DNA of 64,000 bases from Sphaerochaeta globosa str. Buddy (GCF_000190435.1 NC_015152.1:998458-1062457), one strand, 5' to 3'. Numbered from the stretch's first letter, positions 26,700 to 36,739 are shown. A program made the numbers and translations. The notes: generated from the letters alone by a model not told the origin.

Positions 26700-27968
26700 A
26701 TGGGTATGACGATGACACAGAAGATCCTGGCCCACCATGCCAACATGGAGTCTGTACGACCCGGTCAGTTGATTATGGCTGATCTTGACATGGTGCTCGG
26801 CAACGATATTACGGCCCCGGTGGCGATCAATGAGTTCCCGAAGTTCGGTAAACAGACCGTTTTTGACAAGGACAAGGTTGCCTTGGTTCCCGACCACTTC
26901 TCACCGAACAAGGATATCAAAGCCGCTGAGCAGTGCAAGTGCCTGCGTGATTTTGCCAATGATCACGAGATTACCAACTACTTTGATGTTGGGCAGATGG
27001 GAATCGAGCATGCCTTGCTTCCGGAAAAAGGCTTGGTCGGTGCTGGAGACCTTGTTATCGGCGCTGACAGCCATACCTGTACATACGGGGCCCTTGGTGC
27101 TTTTTCCACCGGTGTCGGCTCGACGGATATGGCCTGCGGCATGGCTACCGGCCAAGCTTGGTTCAAGGTTCCTTCGGCTCTCAAGTTCAACCTCAAAGGC
27201 AAGTTCAACCGTTACGTTTCCGGCAAGGATTTGATTCTGCACATCATCGGCATGATCGGTGTGGACGGGGCTTTGTACCAGAGCATGGAGTTCACCGGCG
27301 AAGGGGTGGCAAACCTGACCATCGACGACCGTTTCACGGTAGCCAACATGGCTATCGAGGCTGGTGCGAAGAATGGGATTTTCCCGGTGGATGACATAAC
27401 GCTTGCGTACTTGAAAGAACATTGCCGTAAAGAACCGGTGATCTATACTGCCGATGACGATGCACACTATGAGACAGTCTTTGACATCGACCTTTCCACC
27501 ATCAAGAGCACGGTGAGCTTTCCACACCTTCCTTCCAATACCCGAACCATCGATGAGGTGGGAGAGGTGAGGATCGACCAGGTTGTCATCGGTTCCTGCA
27601 CCAACGGCCATATCAGCGACCTCAGGGAGGCTGCTGCGATACTCAAGGGTAAGAGGGTTGCCAAGCACGTACGTGCCCTGATTTTCCCGGCTACCCAGAA
27701 AATCTGGAAGCAGGCGATGAACGAAGGACTTTTTGATATTTTTGTAGACAGCGGCTGTGCTGTCTCCACTCCCACCTGCGGCCCTTGCCTGGGCGGACAT
27801 ATGGGAATCCTTGCCGCCGGCGAGCGGGCGGTGAGCACCACCAACCGTAACTTCGTGGGAAGAATGGGACATGTGAAGAGTGAAGTGTATCTGGCTAGCC
27901 CTGCAGTGGCTGCCGCCAGTGCTATCGCCGGGTATATTGCAGACCCGAACAAGGTTATGGAGGCGTAA
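26700..27968 (+). CDS. leuC: 3-isopropylmalate dehydratase large subunit
   Basis: A 422-residue aconitase-family protein of the short (archaeal/Clostridium-type) form. Start at 26700 is supported by AAGGAG nine bases upstream. [4Fe-4S] cysteines are visible in [13 protein letters not shown] and in [27 protein letters not shown] is the substrate-binding region. It isomerises 2- and 3-isopropylmalate and, for isoleucine, citramalate through citraconate. The gene is followed by leuD with one base between. Confidence 0.95.
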   Translation: MGMTMTQKILAHHANMESVRPGQLIMADLDMVLGNDITAPVAINEFPKFGKQTVFDKDKVALVPDHFSPNKDIKAAEQCKCLRDFANDHEITNYFDVGQMGIEHALLPEKGLVGAGDLVIGADSHTCTYGALGAFSTGVGSTDMACGMATGQAWFKVPSALKFNLKGKFNRYVSGKDLILHIIGMIGVDGALYQSMEFTGEGVANLTIDDRFTVANMAIEAGAKNGIFPVDDITLAYLKEHCRKEPVIYTADDDAHYETVFDIDLSTIKSTVSFPHLPSNTRTIDEVGEVRIDQVVIGSCTNGHISDLREAAAILKGKRVAKHVRALIFPATQKIWKQAMNEGLFDIFVDSGCAVSTPTCGPCLGGHMGILAAGERAVSTTNRNFVGRMGHVKSEVYLASPAVAAASAIAGYIADPNKVMEA

Positions 27969-27969
27969 G

Positions 27970-28467
27970 ATGCAGGTACAAGGATCTGTATTCAGATATG
28001 GGGACAATGTTGACACCGATGTCATCATTCCGGCGAGGTACCTCAATACCTCCAATCACAAGGAACTGGCCCAGCATTGCATGGAGGATATCGACCAGGA
28101 TTTCATCAAGCAGGTGAAAAGCGGCGATATCATGGTCGCAGACAAGAACTTTGGCTGCGGCTCAAGTCGTGAACATGCTCCTATTGCGATCAAGGAGAGC
28201 GGCATAAGCTGCGTCATCGCACGTACGTTTGCCCGCATTTTCTATCGCAATGCCATAAACATCGGCCTTCCCATCCTGGAGTGCCCCGAAGCCTGTGACG
28301 GAATAAAGGCCGGTGATGTGGTATCGGTTGATTTCTCCAGTGGCACCATCACCAATGTGACAACCAAGGCAGTGTTCCACAGTGAGCCCTTCCCTCCGTT
28401 CATGCAGGATTTGATCGCCAACGGCGGTCTGGCCGGCTACATCGCCAAGAAGGGGGAAAACCTATGA
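27970..28467 (+). CDS. leuD: 3-isopropylmalate dehydratase small subunit
   Basis: A 165-residue swivel-domain protein, start at 27970 immediately after the leuC stop. [11 protein letters not shown] near residue 15, the [12 protein letters not shown] loop (about 60-71) and the [14 protein letters not shown] segment are family hallmarks. The short length matches the short LeuC partner. It overlaps leuB by four bases. Confidence 0.95.
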   Translation: MQVQGSVFRYGDNVDTDVIIPARYLNTSNHKELAQHCMEDIDQDFIKQVKSGDIMVADKNFGCGSSREHAPIAIKESGISCVIARTFARIFYRNAINIGLPILECPEACDGIKAGDVVSVDFSSGTITNVTTKAVFHSEPFPPFMQDLIANGGLAGYIAKKGENL

Positions 28468-29522
28468 AAAAACATATAGCGGTGGTAAGTGGTGATGGAA
28501 TCGGACCGGATATTATCCGGGAGGCTTTGAAGGTACTTGGTGCCGTTGGTGCGAAATTCGGCCATACTTTCACCACGTCCAGCTACCTGGCGGGAGGCGT
28601 CGCCCTTGATGCGGTAGGAATTCCCTTGCCGAAGGAGACCCTCGAAGGCTGCAAAAACAGCGACAGCGTGCTGCTGGGCGCCGTTGGCGGTCCGAAGTGG
28701 GATACCTTGGCCAGCAATCTCAGACCCGAGAAAGCCTTGCTCGGCCTGCGCGGGGGCTTGGGATTGTTCTGCAACCTGCGTCCCGCAATCCTTTACAAGC
28801 AACTCAGTGATGCTTGCCCGCTGAAAGCTGAGATCATCGGCGAGGGGCTGGACCTGATGGTGGTTCGCGAGCTTACCGGTGGCATCTATTTCGGTGAGCG
28901 GGGAAGAAGCGATGATGCGGCATACGATACCATGGCCTATACGGTCACCGAGATTGAACGCATACTTCGCAAGGCATTCGAAATCGCCCAGAAGCGGTCG
29001 AAGCGGCTGTGCAGTGTGGACAAGGCAAACATCCTGAACACCAGCCAGCTGTGGCGCGAAGTGATCAAACGGGTGCAGGTTGAGTATCCCGATGTCGAGG
29101 TAAGCCATCTGTACGTAGACAATGCAGCCATGCAGCTGGTCCGCAATCCGGGGCAGTTCGATGTAATCGTAACGGAGAACATGTTTGGTGACATTCTCAG
29201 TGATGAGGCCAGCCAAATTACCGGTTCGATCGGCATGCTTCCTTCAGCTTCCCTCAGGGAAGACAGTTTCGGCATGTATGAACCGATCCACGGTAGTGCC
29301 CCTGATATCGCAGGCAAGGACCTTGCCAACCCGATAGCAACCATTCTGTCGGTAGCAATGATGCTGCGCTACAGTTTTGGCTTGCAAGCTGAGGCTGAAT
29401 CGATCGAGAAAGCTGTCTCCAAGGTGCTGGATGGAGGGTATCGTACTGCCGACATCTATACACCAGGTATGAAAAAAGTTGGTACGAACGATATGGGTTC
29501 GTTGATCGCCCAGGCCCTGTAA
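28464..29522 (+). CDS. leuB: 3-isopropylmalate dehydrogenase
   Basis: A 352-residue NAD-dependent beta-decarboxylating dehydrogenase. The start [13 protein letters not shown], the substrate-binding arginines in LRPAILYK and [16 protein letters not shown], and the divalent-metal motif with DAxxMQL-like [31 protein letters not shown] are all present, as is [20 protein letters not shown] for cofactor binding. It oxidises 3-isopropylmalate (leucine) and 3-methylmalate (isoleucine by the citramalate route). Seventeen bases separate it from ilvD. Confidence 0.95.
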   Translation: MKKHIAVVSGDGIGPDIIREALKVLGAVGAKFGHTFTTSSYLAGGVALDAVGIPLPKETLEGCKNSDSVLLGAVGGPKWDTLASNLRPEKALLGLRGGLGLFCNLRPAILYKQLSDACPLKAEIIGEGLDLMVVRELTGGIYFGERGRSDDAAYDTMAYTVTEIERILRKAFEIAQKRSKRLCSVDKANILNTSQLWREVIKRVQVEYPDVEVSHLYVDNAAMQLVRNPGQFDVIVTENMFGDILSDEASQITGSIGMLPSASLREDSFGMYEPIHGSAPDIAGKDLANPIATILSVAMMLRYSFGLQAEAESIEKAVSKVLDGGYRTADIYTPGMKKVGTNDMGSLIAQAL

Positions 29523-29538
29523 GAGGGGGAGGAAGAGG

Positions 29539-31224
29539 ATGGACACTACAAAGCAACGTTCTGCACAGATGACCGAGGGAGCCGAACGGAGTCCCCACCG
29601 GTCGTTGATGAAAGCCCTTGGATGGACCGACCGGGAAATACACATGCCGATCATCGGCATCGTCAACGGTGCCAATGAGATTATTCCGGGACATATCCAC
29701 CTAAACAGGATTGTCGATGCCGTAAAGGCCGGGGTGCGTCAGGCAGGGGGCAACCCTGTATCGTTTCCGGTTATTGGAGTCTGTGACGGTATCGCCATGG
29801 GACACACGGGAATGAAGTATTCGCTGGCAAGCCGCGAGATTATCGCCGACTCCATTGAAATCATGGCAACAGCTCATCCTTTTGATGCTTTGGTGTTCGT
29901 CCCCAACTGTGACAAGATTGTACCGGGCATGCTGATGGCTGCCGCAAGAATCAACATCCCTTCGATCTTTGTTTCCGGTGGTCCGATGCTTGCCGGCAAA
30001 ATTCCCGGTGAGAACACGTGTAAAACCAGCCTCTCGGTAATGTTCGAGAAGGTAGGAACCCATGCAGCAGGCTTGCTCAGCGATGAGGAGTTGCTTGCCT
30101 ATGAGGACAATGCCTGTCCGACCTGCGGTTCGTGCAGTGGTATGTTTACGGCAAACAGCATGAACTGCCTGACCGAAGCCATCGGTATGGGCCTTCCGGG
30201 TAACGGGACCATTCCCGCCGTCTACAGCGCCCGCGACCGTCTGGCCAAGGAAGCAGGGTACCAGATCATGGAGCTGCTGAAGAAGAACATCCGACCGCTG
30301 GACATCATGACCAAGGAAGCCTTTGCCAATGCCTTGGCGGTGGATATGGCCCTCGGATGCAGTACCAATACGATGCTTCATCTGCCGGCAATCGCCCATG
30401 AGTCCGGTGTTGCCTTGGATATTTTCATGGCGAATGACATCAGTGCGAAGATTCCGAACCTTTGCCATCTTGCTCCTGCAGGAGAGCACCACATTGAAGA
30501 CCTCTATGCGGCCGGCGGTGTGCTTGGTGTGATGCATGAGCTGGGAAAGGCAGGACTACTCAACCCGAAACTACTCACTGTCAGCGGTAAGTCGATCGGT
30601 GAATTGTATGAGAACACGATTGTCTACGACCATGAGGTGATTCGCCCCATCGAGCGTCCGTTCTCCAAGATGGGCGGCATCGCAGTCCTTCGTGGCAATC
30701 TTGCTCCCGATGGGGCGGTGGTCAAGCGCAGCGCAGTCGATGCGAAAATGCTGGTCCATGAAGGGCCTGCCCGTGTATTTGACAGCGAGGAGGCTTCCAT
30801 CAAGGCGATTTTCTCAGGCAAGATCAAGGCCGGTGATGTCATTGTCATCCGCTATGAGGGACCCAAGGGAGGGCCGGGCATGCGTGAGATGCTCAGTCCC
30901 ACCAGTGCCATTGCCGGCATGGGCTTGGACAAGGATGTCGCTCTTCTTACCGATGGACGGTTCAGTGGAGCCACCCGTGGAGCTTCGATCGGCCATGTAA
31001 GCCCGGAAGCCGCAGAAGGCGGACCCATCGGCTTGGTCGAGGAAGGCGATAGGATCAGAATCGACATTACCAAGGGATTATTGGAGTTGTTGGTCGACGA
31101 CGCAACGCTTGAGAAGCGGAGAAAAGTCTGGGTATGCAAGGAAAGCGAAATCCAGACTGGCTACTTGGCCCGCTACGCAAAGCAAGTGAGCAGTGCGTCC
31201 ACCGGCGCGATTTTCAGAACATAA
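29539..31224 (+). CDS. ilvD: Dihydroxy-acid dehydratase
   Basis: A 561-residue Fe-S dehydratase that forms 2-oxo acids in valine and isoleucine synthesis. Cluster cysteines appear in [12 protein letters not shown] and [37 protein letters not shown] near the C terminus is the conserved catalytic stretch. AGAGGGGGAGGAAG precedes the ATG. Full length and uninterrupted. Confidence 0.95.
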   Translation: MDTTKQRSAQMTEGAERSPHRSLMKALGWTDREIHMPIIGIVNGANEIIPGHIHLNRIVDAVKAGVRQAGGNPVSFPVIGVCDGIAMGHTGMKYSLASREIIADSIEIMATAHPFDALVFVPNCDKIVPGMLMAAARINIPSIFVSGGPMLAGKIPGENTCKTSLSVMFEKVGTHAAGLLSDEELLAYEDNACPTCGSCSGMFTANSMNCLTEAIGMGLPGNGTIPAVYSARDRLAKEAGYQIMELLKKNIRPLDIMTKEAFANALAVDMALGCSTNTMLHLPAIAHESGVALDIFMANDISAKIPNLCHLAPAGEHHIEDLYAAGGVLGVMHELGKAGLLNPKLLTVSGKSIGELYENTIVYDHEVIRPIERPFSKMGGIAVLRGNLAPDGAVVKRSAVDAKMLVHEGPARVFDSEEASIKAIFSGKIKAGDVIVIRYEGPKGGPGMREMLSPTSAIAGMGLDKDVALLTDGRFSGATRGASIGHVSPEAAEGGPIGLVEEGDRIRIDITKGLLELLVDDATLEKRRKVWVCKESEIQTGYLARYAKQVSSASTGAIFRT

Positions 31225-31236
31225 GGAGTACCTACC

Positions 31237-32919
31237 ATGCAGATGACCGGAGCCCAGATCATCATTGAGTGTTTGGTTGAACAGGGAGTTGATACCGTGT
31301 TTGGCTTTCCCGGAGGAGCAGTGCTTCCCCTCTACGATGCCCTGTACCAGAATCAAACCCGAGTACGCCATATTTTGACGAGCCATGAGCAAGGTGCCAG
31401 CCATGCTGCCGACGGGTATGCCCGCAGTACCGGAAAGGTCGGGGTATGCATTGCAACCAGCGGACCGGGTGCAACCAACCTGGTAACCGGTATAGCAACG
31501 GCCTATATGGACAGTGTGCCGATGGTGGCGATTACCGGAAACGTGACAACCCAGCTTTTGGGCAAGGATAGTTTTCAGGAAGTCGATATTACCGGCATCA
31601 CCATGCCGATCACCAAGCACAACTTCATCGTCAAGGATGTCGCAAACTTGGCGAAAACGCTTCGCAAAGCATTCCAGATCGCCCAGGAGGGCAGACCCGG
31701 CCCGGTTCTGATCGATGTACCCAAGGATGTGACCGTTCATACAGCAGATTTTGTTCCTGAAGTTCCCCAAAAGCTTGTCCCGCGTACCGAACGGCTCAGC
31801 GAGCAGAGCATGGAAGTTGCGCTTGCCTTGATCAAGGGCGCCGAGCGACCGATGTGTTATGTCGGTGGTGGGGTGATTCGTGCAAAGGCCAGTGAGGATT
31901 TGTCCCAATTCCTGGAGAATATCGACAGCCCTGCCTGTACCTCCCTGATGGGTTGCGGGGCGGTGAACTCATACAGTCCCCGCTTTACCGGTTTGGTGGG
32001 TATGCATGGAACCAAAGTTTCCAACATGTGCGTCTCCTCCTGCGACCTCTTGGTTGTAATCGGGGCAAGGTTCAGCGACCGCGTGGTAAGCAAAGCAAGT
32101 GCGTTTGCAAAAAATGCCAAGATCATCCATATCGATGTCGACCCGGCCGAGATCGACAAGAACATCAAGACCTACTGCCATGTGGTAGGTGATTTGAAGG
32201 TTGTGCTTGAAGAGCTCAATAAACGCATAGCAAAGCCAATGGTCCACACAACCTGGATGGAACAGGTTGCCGAGTACAAGAAGCGCTACCCCCTGCGTGT
32301 GGACAGCGAGAGTGAACGCAGCAAGGAAATCCTGAAAGCCTTGCAGGCTGTTCTGCCTCCTAACTTTTTTATTGTCACCGAGGTCGGCCAGCATCAGATG
32401 TGGGCCGCCCAGTTCCTCAAGCATGTCCAGCCGGGTCACTTCCTCACCAGCGGTGGGTTGGGGACCATGGGCTATGGCACCGGAGCTGCAATCGGGGCAC
32501 AAGTAGGCAACCCGGAAAGCCGGGTGGTCAACGTAGCCGGTGATGGTTCGTTCAGGATGAATTGCAACGAGCTTGCCACCATTGCACGCTATCACCTGCC
32601 TGTGGTCATTCTGTTGATGAACAACCATACGCTTGGCATGGTCAGGCAGTGGCAGACGCTGTTCTTTGACAAGCATTACAGCGAAACCACGCTGGACACC
32701 GATATCGATTGGGTGACCCTTGCCTCTGCTTTTGGCATCAAAGGCATGAGAATCCGTAAGGAAGACGATCCCAAGCCCATTCTCCAAGCTGCTTTGGATT
32801 TGGGAAAGGCTGTAGTCATCGAATGCGAGATACCCGTTGACGACAAGGTCTATCCGATGGTAGCCCCCGGGGCTTCCATCGAGGATATGTTGGGTGTACA
32901 GGAAGTGGGTGAATACTGA
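31237..32919 (+). CDS. ilvB: Acetolactate synthase large (catalytic) subunit
   Basis: A 560-residue thiamine-diphosphate enzyme. The catalytic Glu lies in LTSHEQGASHAADGYAR, FAD/substrate region follows, and the ThDP-binding GDGSFRMN...NNHTLGMVRQWQ motif is at about residues 432-470. It condenses two pyruvates, or pyruvate with 2-oxobutyrate. It is last in the operon and depends on IlvN, encoded first. Its last 70 bases overlap the end of a convergent XRE-type regulator gene, and no terminator is evident after it. Confidence 0.95.
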   Translation: MQMTGAQIIIECLVEQGVDTVFGFPGGAVLPLYDALYQNQTRVRHILTSHEQGASHAADGYARSTGKVGVCIATSGPGATNLVTGIATAYMDSVPMVAITGNVTTQLLGKDSFQEVDITGITMPITKHNFIVKDVANLAKTLRKAFQIAQEGRPGPVLIDVPKDVTVHTADFVPEVPQKLVPRTERLSEQSMEVALALIKGAERPMCYVGGGVIRAKASEDLSQFLENIDSPACTSLMGCGAVNSYSPRFTGLVGMHGTKVSNMCVSSCDLLVVIGARFSDRVVSKASAFAKNAKIIHIDVDPAEIDKNIKTYCHVVGDLKVVLEELNKRIAKPMVHTTWMEQVAEYKKRYPLRVDSESERSKEILKALQAVLPPNFFIVTEVGQHQMWAAQFLKHVQPGHFLTSGGLGTMGYGTGAAIGAQVGNPESRVVNVAGDGSFRMNCNELATIARYHLPVVILLMNNHTLGMVRQWQTLFFDKHYSETTLDTDIDWVTLASAFGIKGMRIRKEDDPKPILQAALDLGKAVVIECEIPVDDKVYPMVAPGASIEDMLGVQEVGEY

Positions 32920-33125
32920 TCCAAGTAGAGGACGAATTCCAGAAACGAGACCGAGAGGGCTGAGCAAATGCTTTGCATAGTCGGCAGCCTGGGAGTCCTT
33001 TTTCCTGATTCTATGTAATAGAGCTGGCTTCGCGAGAGGTCAGCTCTTTCTATGAGTTCTTCCTGGGTCATATTCTGTGCAAGTCTGAGAGCCTTGATGG
33101 CTTGTCCGATCGGTAACTGTTCCAT
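32850..33125 (-). CDS. XRE-family HTH regulator
   Basis: A 91-residue protein with a Cro/C1-type helix-turn-helix in residues about 8-60 (IKALRLAQNMTQEELIERADLSRSQLYYIESGKR...ICSALSVS); the remaining 30 residues share DNA with the last codons of ilvB read the other way. The HTH portion is clean and full length, so I believe the gene is real; the C-terminal tail beyond residue 68 may be a by-product of the overlap. Single-domain regulators of this type often act on their own or adjacent promoters. A relation to ilvB control through antisense transcription is conceivable. Confidence 0.75.
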   Translation of the reverse strand: MEQLPIGQAIKALRLAQNMTQEELIERADLSRSQLYYIESGKRTPRLPTMQSICSALSVSFLEFVLYLDQYSPTSCTPNISSMEAPGATIG

Positions 33126-33190
33126 ACAGAGAGTATGAACTTCGAAAACGGTGAATGACCGATTTGTGTCATAATCACGCTAAATACCAT

Positions 33191-33238
33191 ACTAAAGGAA
33201 AAGAAATACTAGCCTTTGCCAAGGCCTATTTCCTTAGT
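33191..33238. repeat. Imperfect inverted repeat upstream of the rubredoxin-domain gene
   Basis: ACTAAAGGAA (33191-33200) with TTCCTTAGT (33230-33238) encloses GCCTT-TGCC-AAGGC (33212-33225). It lies between the start of the XRE gene and the next gene on the plus strand. There is no T-run, so it is not a rho-independent terminator. It may be an operator or a structured leader. Confidence 0.4.
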
Positions 33239-33364
33239 CTCTTAAGTAACAATGGGTTATGTGCCTTAATCTTGTCGTATCACTAGGAGAGCGCAGACAG
33301 CAAATTCCCAAAAATGTGTCAGTTGATGGTATACTGTTGGTGAACGTTCAAGAGGAGGCTGCCA

Positions 33365-33835
33365 GTGGAAGACGACGTACGGGTAATGACAAGTGACGAG
33401 TTGGGTGCGCTGTGCTCCAATCTGCAGAAGGCTTGTGCCAAGCAATTACGAACCGAGGAAGCTGCCTTGTTCGGTAAGCTTGCTTCGTATTATGATCAGC
33501 ATCGAAAGGCTGAGCCTGATGCCAGCTACCAAAAATTGCTGAATCGGATCAACGAGGACCTCGGCCGTGCCTACGCACAAGCGAATGAGCTAGCCGGTTT
33601 GGCACAGGACCGTGGAGCCCTTAGGGCTTTGGTTTGGGCAGAGAAGGTTTCCAAGCTGCTGAAGAGCCTGCTGGTGCGGTATGAAAAACAAAAGCAAGGT
33701 CTTTTGGAGAATACCAGTGTCTGGGTATGCGAAATTTGCGGCTTTGTTTATGTAGGGGAGCAACCTCCCCAAGTCTGTCCCATCTGCAAAGTCCCCAGTT
33801 TCAAAATCCATGCAGTCCAAAAGGAGGCAATCTGA
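33365..33835 (+). CDS. Helical protein with C-terminal rubredoxin-like zinc/iron domain
   Basis: A 156-residue protein with a GTG start (AGGAGG seven bases before). Residues about 10-115 are helical without the iron ligands of rubrerythrins; residues about 119-150 form a rubredoxin-like knuckle pair, VCEICGFVYVGEQPPQVCPIC, with two CxxC motifs and a shortened loop as at the end of rubrerythrin. The stop overlaps the next gene (ATGA). It probably passes electrons or senses redox state with the ferredoxin-like partner. I recognise the C-terminal domain but not the whole protein. Confidence 0.72.
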   Translation: MEDDVRVMTSDELGALCSNLQKACAKQLRTEEAALFGKLASYYDQHRKAEPDASYQKLLNRINEDLGRAYAQANELAGLAQDRGALRALVWAEKVSKLLKSLLVRYEKQKQGLLENTSVWVCEICGFVYVGEQPPQVCPICKVPSFKIHAVQKEAI

Positions 33836-34320
33836 TGCATGCAGCAAGAAACATAGCATTGTGTACCAAGGATTGCGTCTGTTTGTTCATCTGTCCTACG
33901 GGAGCGACCGACACGGAAAATGGGCAGATAGATTTCTCCAAATGTCTCGACGGCTGTCGCCTTTGTGTTGATGCTTGTCCCAGCCATGCCCTGTATCTGG
34001 TACCATCCACATATCCCAATCCGCAGCCGAAGACTGAGCAGGTGAAAAATGTGATGTTGGACTTGGCAAAGAGCAAGGCTGAACAGGAAGCGCTTGCATT
34101 GCAGTTGGCACAGCAGAGCGATGACCCGATTTTTCGACAGCTCTGCAATACGGTGGCGATAAGCAATCGCATTCTTGCTGAAGATTGTCTTCGGGAAGCT
34201 GGATACATGCTCCCTCAAAGCGATGCGGTGCGTAAGCTTTTGATGCAGTTGCTGCAAAAGCATGAGCATGATTCTGATTTTCCCAAGGATGCAGTAGTGG
34301 CCTTATTGGCCAAGCTCTAG
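33835..34320 (+). CDS. 4Fe-4S ferredoxin-like protein with atypical cysteine spacing
   Basis: A 161-residue protein starting inside the previous stop. Two cluster motifs lie in residues 10-55: the second is C-x3-C-x2-C-x3-CP, and the first reads C-x3-C-x1-C-x3-CP instead of the standard CxxCxxCxxxCP. After about residue 65 there is a helical tail without cysteines until C124. The protein should be a cytoplasmic electron carrier working with the rubredoxin-domain protein. The altered first motif could weaken or change one cluster. A terminator follows the stop. Confidence 0.7.
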   Translation: MHAARNIALCTKDCVCLFICPTGATDTENGQIDFSKCLDGCRLCVDACPSHALYLVPSTYPNPQPKTEQVKNVMLDLAKSKAEQEALALQLAQQSDDPIFRQLCNTVAISNRILAEDCLREAGYMLPQSDAVRKLLMQLLQKHEHDSDFPKDAVVALLAKL

Positions 34321-34328
34321 AGAGCAGT

Positions 34329-34360
34329 CCCCGAGGCGTTCAGTTTCGGGGTTTTTTTTC
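34329..34360 (+). terminator. Rho-independent terminator of the rubredoxin/ferredoxin pair
   Basis: CCCCGA (34329-34334) pairs with TCGGGG (34346-34351) and is followed by eight T (34352-34359). The stop codon of the convergent MFS gene (34340-34342) lies within the loop. Confidence 0.85.
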
Positions 34361-35563
34361 TGTCAGGTAGAGAATGAACATGCCGGTCGAACCTACCAGG
34401 GCGGCAAGCCCGGTGGAAATCCACAGCAGATTCATTGAGTGTGCCTCTATGATGGTGCCTCCGATAATCGGGGCCATGGCATGTCCGGTTCCCATGATGA
34501 TCGGCAGGATTGCCGAGAAACGGGAGCGGTGGCTGATCGGGGTGTTGTTCGCCACATAGAAGTGTTCATTGGTGGCGTTGATGATCTCGCCGGTGGTGAA
34601 GATGACTGTCAAAGCAAGGAAGGCAAGGGGGCTGACGGCGAAGGCGAAGAGGGAGAAGCCGACGGCATACAAGAGGCCGCTTGCGGTGATGTTTGCCAAG
34701 GGGTGGAAGCGTCTGAGCTTTGCGACAATGATGGGGTTGCCGATGACGACCACTATGCCGTTGAGTGCCATCATCCTGCCATAGAGCACCGCTCCTTGCT
34801 GGTCGAACAGCTTGGTGGTCAACAGGGGAAGTGCGAAAAGGGTTTGGCTGTAGGCATAGCTGAAGAAGGTCGCCGAGACCGCGAAGAAGAGCAGTCGTGG
34901 ACGGGTAAGCAAAGCTTTCAGAATTCCCCCTTCTTCTCCCTTTTCAGTGGTTTTCCAACGCTTGCTCTCCTCGATGGTCTGTTTGGAAGGTTTGCTTTCC
35001 TTGATCTTGCACATAACCAATATGGTTGCAAGCACACCTGCAATGGCATTCCCGAAGAAAATCCAACCGGGATAGGTGTAGAAGAGATAACCTGCGATCA
35101 CCGGTCCGATGGCAAAACCGATGTTGTGCCCGAGGTAGATAAGGCTGAAGGAAACTTGGCGGTTCTCCATGGTGGTGATGTCGGTTTTCATTGCTTCCCT
35201 GGCCGGGTCGACCATACCGTCGAAGAACAGAGCCAACAGGACCAGATAGGGGATGATGGGTTGGCCTTCGAAGAACCCCGCAAGCAAAAAGCAGAGGTCC
35301 ATGAGCAGTTGAAAGATGACAAGCACCGGTTTTCGTCCGATGGTGTCGGCAAGCTTGCTGCCGATCATGAATCCGGGGACATAGAGAATTGAGGCAAAGG
35401 TCATATAGGTGCCGGCCTCCAGGGCTGAGTAACCCAGGCGCCGGGTGAGATAGAGGGTGAGAAAGGGGTAGACAAAAATTCCCACCGCGTTGATGACGGT
35501 GGAGAAGAAGAGTACGTAGATGGGCTGGGGGAGTCCACGGTAGATGGACAGGGGACTTTTCAT
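34340..35563 (-). CDS. Major facilitator superfamily transporter
   Basis: A 407-residue membrane protein with about twelve hydrophobic helices in two halves. The first cytoplasmic loop carries GSKLADTIGRKPVL (about residues 68-81), the MFS signature, and the fifth helix has the LGHNIGFAIGPVIAGYLF pattern of drug-efflux members. The substrate is unknown. The gene overlaps the end of the HAD phosphatase gene by four bases on the same strand, so the two form an operon. Confidence 0.88.
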   Translation of the reverse strand: MKSPLSIYRGLPQPIYVLFFSTVINAVGIFVYPFLTLYLTRRLGYSALEAGTYMTFASILYVPGFMIGSKLADTIGRKPVLVIFQLLMDLCFLLAGFFEGQPIIPYLVLLALFFDGMVDPAREAMKTDITTMENRQVSFSLIYLGHNIGFAIGPVIAGYLFYTYPGWIFFGNAIAGVLATILVMCKIKESKPSKQTIEESKRWKTTEKGEEGGILKALLTRPRLLFFAVSATFFSYAYSQTLFALPLLTTKLFDQQGAVLYGRMMALNGIVVVIGNPIIVAKLRRFHPLANITASGLLYAVGFSLFAFAVSPLAFLALTVIFTTGEIINATNEHFYVANNTPISHRSRFSAILPIIMGTGHAMAPIIGGTIIEAHSMNLLWISTGLAALVGSTGMFILYLTEKKPRN

Positions 35564-36366
35564 AGAATCGACTCAATTGCGAGGGCAAGGCCATCCTCGC
35601 TGTTGCTTTTAGTGACCGCTATGGCGTGCTCTTTCACGTCAGAGGGTGCATTGCCCATGGCTACCGAGTATCCACTGGCACGAAACATTCCGATGTCGTT
35701 ATAGTAATCGCCGACGGCCATCACAGAACCGGCATCGATTTTATAGGCATTGCATAATGATCGCACAGCATGACCTTTGTCGACTCCCCTGGCCAAAATC
35801 TCAATATATTTTGGAGAGGAGTTGAGAATATTCAGCGAGGTCCCGAAATTCTGTTGCAACTTTGCTTGCATCGCTTGTACGTAGGAAGGATCATGGTGCA
35901 TGCAAAGCACCTTGAATGGCCTTTCTCCAGGATAAAACGATGAAGCCAACTCACCAAAAGGAACTACACGACCTTCAGTACGTGAGGCTTCAACTTCAAT
36001 GTCGTACCAAGCGCTTCGCTTTTTGGTGTACCAGCTCTCATTGGTAAACACAAACGATTCCAAATCGGTGTGCTTCACTGCATCCAGAACCTCGAATGCT
36101 TGTTCGAGACGGATGGGATGAGCTTCCAGCTCATTGCCATCGTCATCGAGGGCCAAGGAGCCGTTGAAGCATCCAAGGGGTCCTTGGATACCAATTTCTT
36201 GTTGCAGAATCCTGAGGCTGGAACCGATGCGTCCACTGACCAAGGCAATGATGATGCCTTGGCGGCGGGCACGCTTGAGTGCTTCCTTGGTGCGCTCGGT
36301 TATCTGGTGCTCTCTATTGAGCAGGGTACCGTCAATATCGGTACAAATGAGTTTGCATTCAAACAT
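35560..36366 (-). CDS. Cof-type HAD phosphatase
   Basis: A 268-residue hydrolase of the HAD IIB (Cof) class. The start at 36366 opens directly with the phosphatase motif (CTDIDGTLL, nucleophile at about residue 9), although no clear ribosome site precedes it; the frame is open to 36588 but that portion runs through a palindromic intergenic region. Motif II LVSGR follows, then the C2B cap with YIEIL and motif IV VGDYYNDIGMF. Usual substrates are sugar phosphates, FMN or pyridoxal phosphate. It is followed immediately by the MFS gene. Confidence 0.85.
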   Translation of the reverse strand: MFECKLICTDIDGTLLNREHQITERTKEALKRARRQGIIIALVSGRIGSSLRILQQEIGIQGPLGCFNGSLALDDDGNELEAHPIRLEQAFEVLDAVKHTDLESFVFTNESWYTKKRSAWYDIEVEASRTEGRVVPFGELASSFYPGERPFKVLCMHHDPSYVQAMQAKLQQNFGTSLNILNSSPKYIEILARGVDKGHAVRSLCNAYKIDAGSVMAVGDYYNDIGMFRASGYSVAMGNAPSDVKEHAIAVTKSNSEDGLALAIESIL

Positions 36367-36544
36367 GCAAGCATAGTAGTACAAGCGTTCAGGCTTGTAC
36401 AGCCAGCTGACGCTTTGCATGCATTGAGCAAAGCTTGCTTGTTCGTTTGAGCTGAGTACCCAGATTGGAAACTCAAGAAATCGTGTATTTGTATGGAAGG
36501 GATATCTTGATATCTTCCAGGCGTAGGAGAGCCATATTGGCGCT

Positions 36545-36580
36545 CCATAATTCCATAATCTCGAGATTTTGGAATTATGG
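36545..36580. repeat. 36-bp near-perfect palindrome
   Basis: The left half CCATAATTCCATAATCTC and the right half GAGATTTTGGAATTATGG are complementary at 17 of 18 positions with no spacer. Further out, ATATTGGC (36534-36541) has its complement GCCAATAT at about 36620-36627. The centre is a CTCGAG. It could be the core of a small mobile or REP-like palindromic element. Confidence 0.7.
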
Positions 36581-36711
36581 AATCCCATACATCCAAGATC
36601 TCAGGACTATGGAACTATGGCCAATATACACAAGTACTTTGGGAAACAGCTAGTTTGTATTACTTTTAGCAGAGATTGTAGGCCATGGACAGAATACGTT
36701 TGCAAGAGCAC

Positions 36712-36739
36712 AAGGGACTTCGAGTATTCGAAGTCCCTT
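36712..36739 (-). terminator. 12-bp hairpin downstream of adhE
   Basis: AAGGGACTTCGA (36712-36723) and TCGAAGTCCCTT (36728-36739) form a perfect 12-bp stem with a four-base loop, ten bases after the adhE stop. Only a weak pyrimidine stretch follows on the minus strand, so it may be a terminator, an RNA-stabilising 3-prime end, or both. Confidence 0.6.

Noticed and set aside
25052-28055. Long minus-strand frames (377 and 384 codons) opposite cimA and leuC
   Set aside because: Composition and position are those of antisense shadows of conserved enzymes, with no ribosome sites or recognisable motifs.
31969-32967. 332-codon minus-strand frame opposite ilvB
   Set aside because: Antisense shadow; it contains no domain and would conflict with the real XRE gene in the same strand region.
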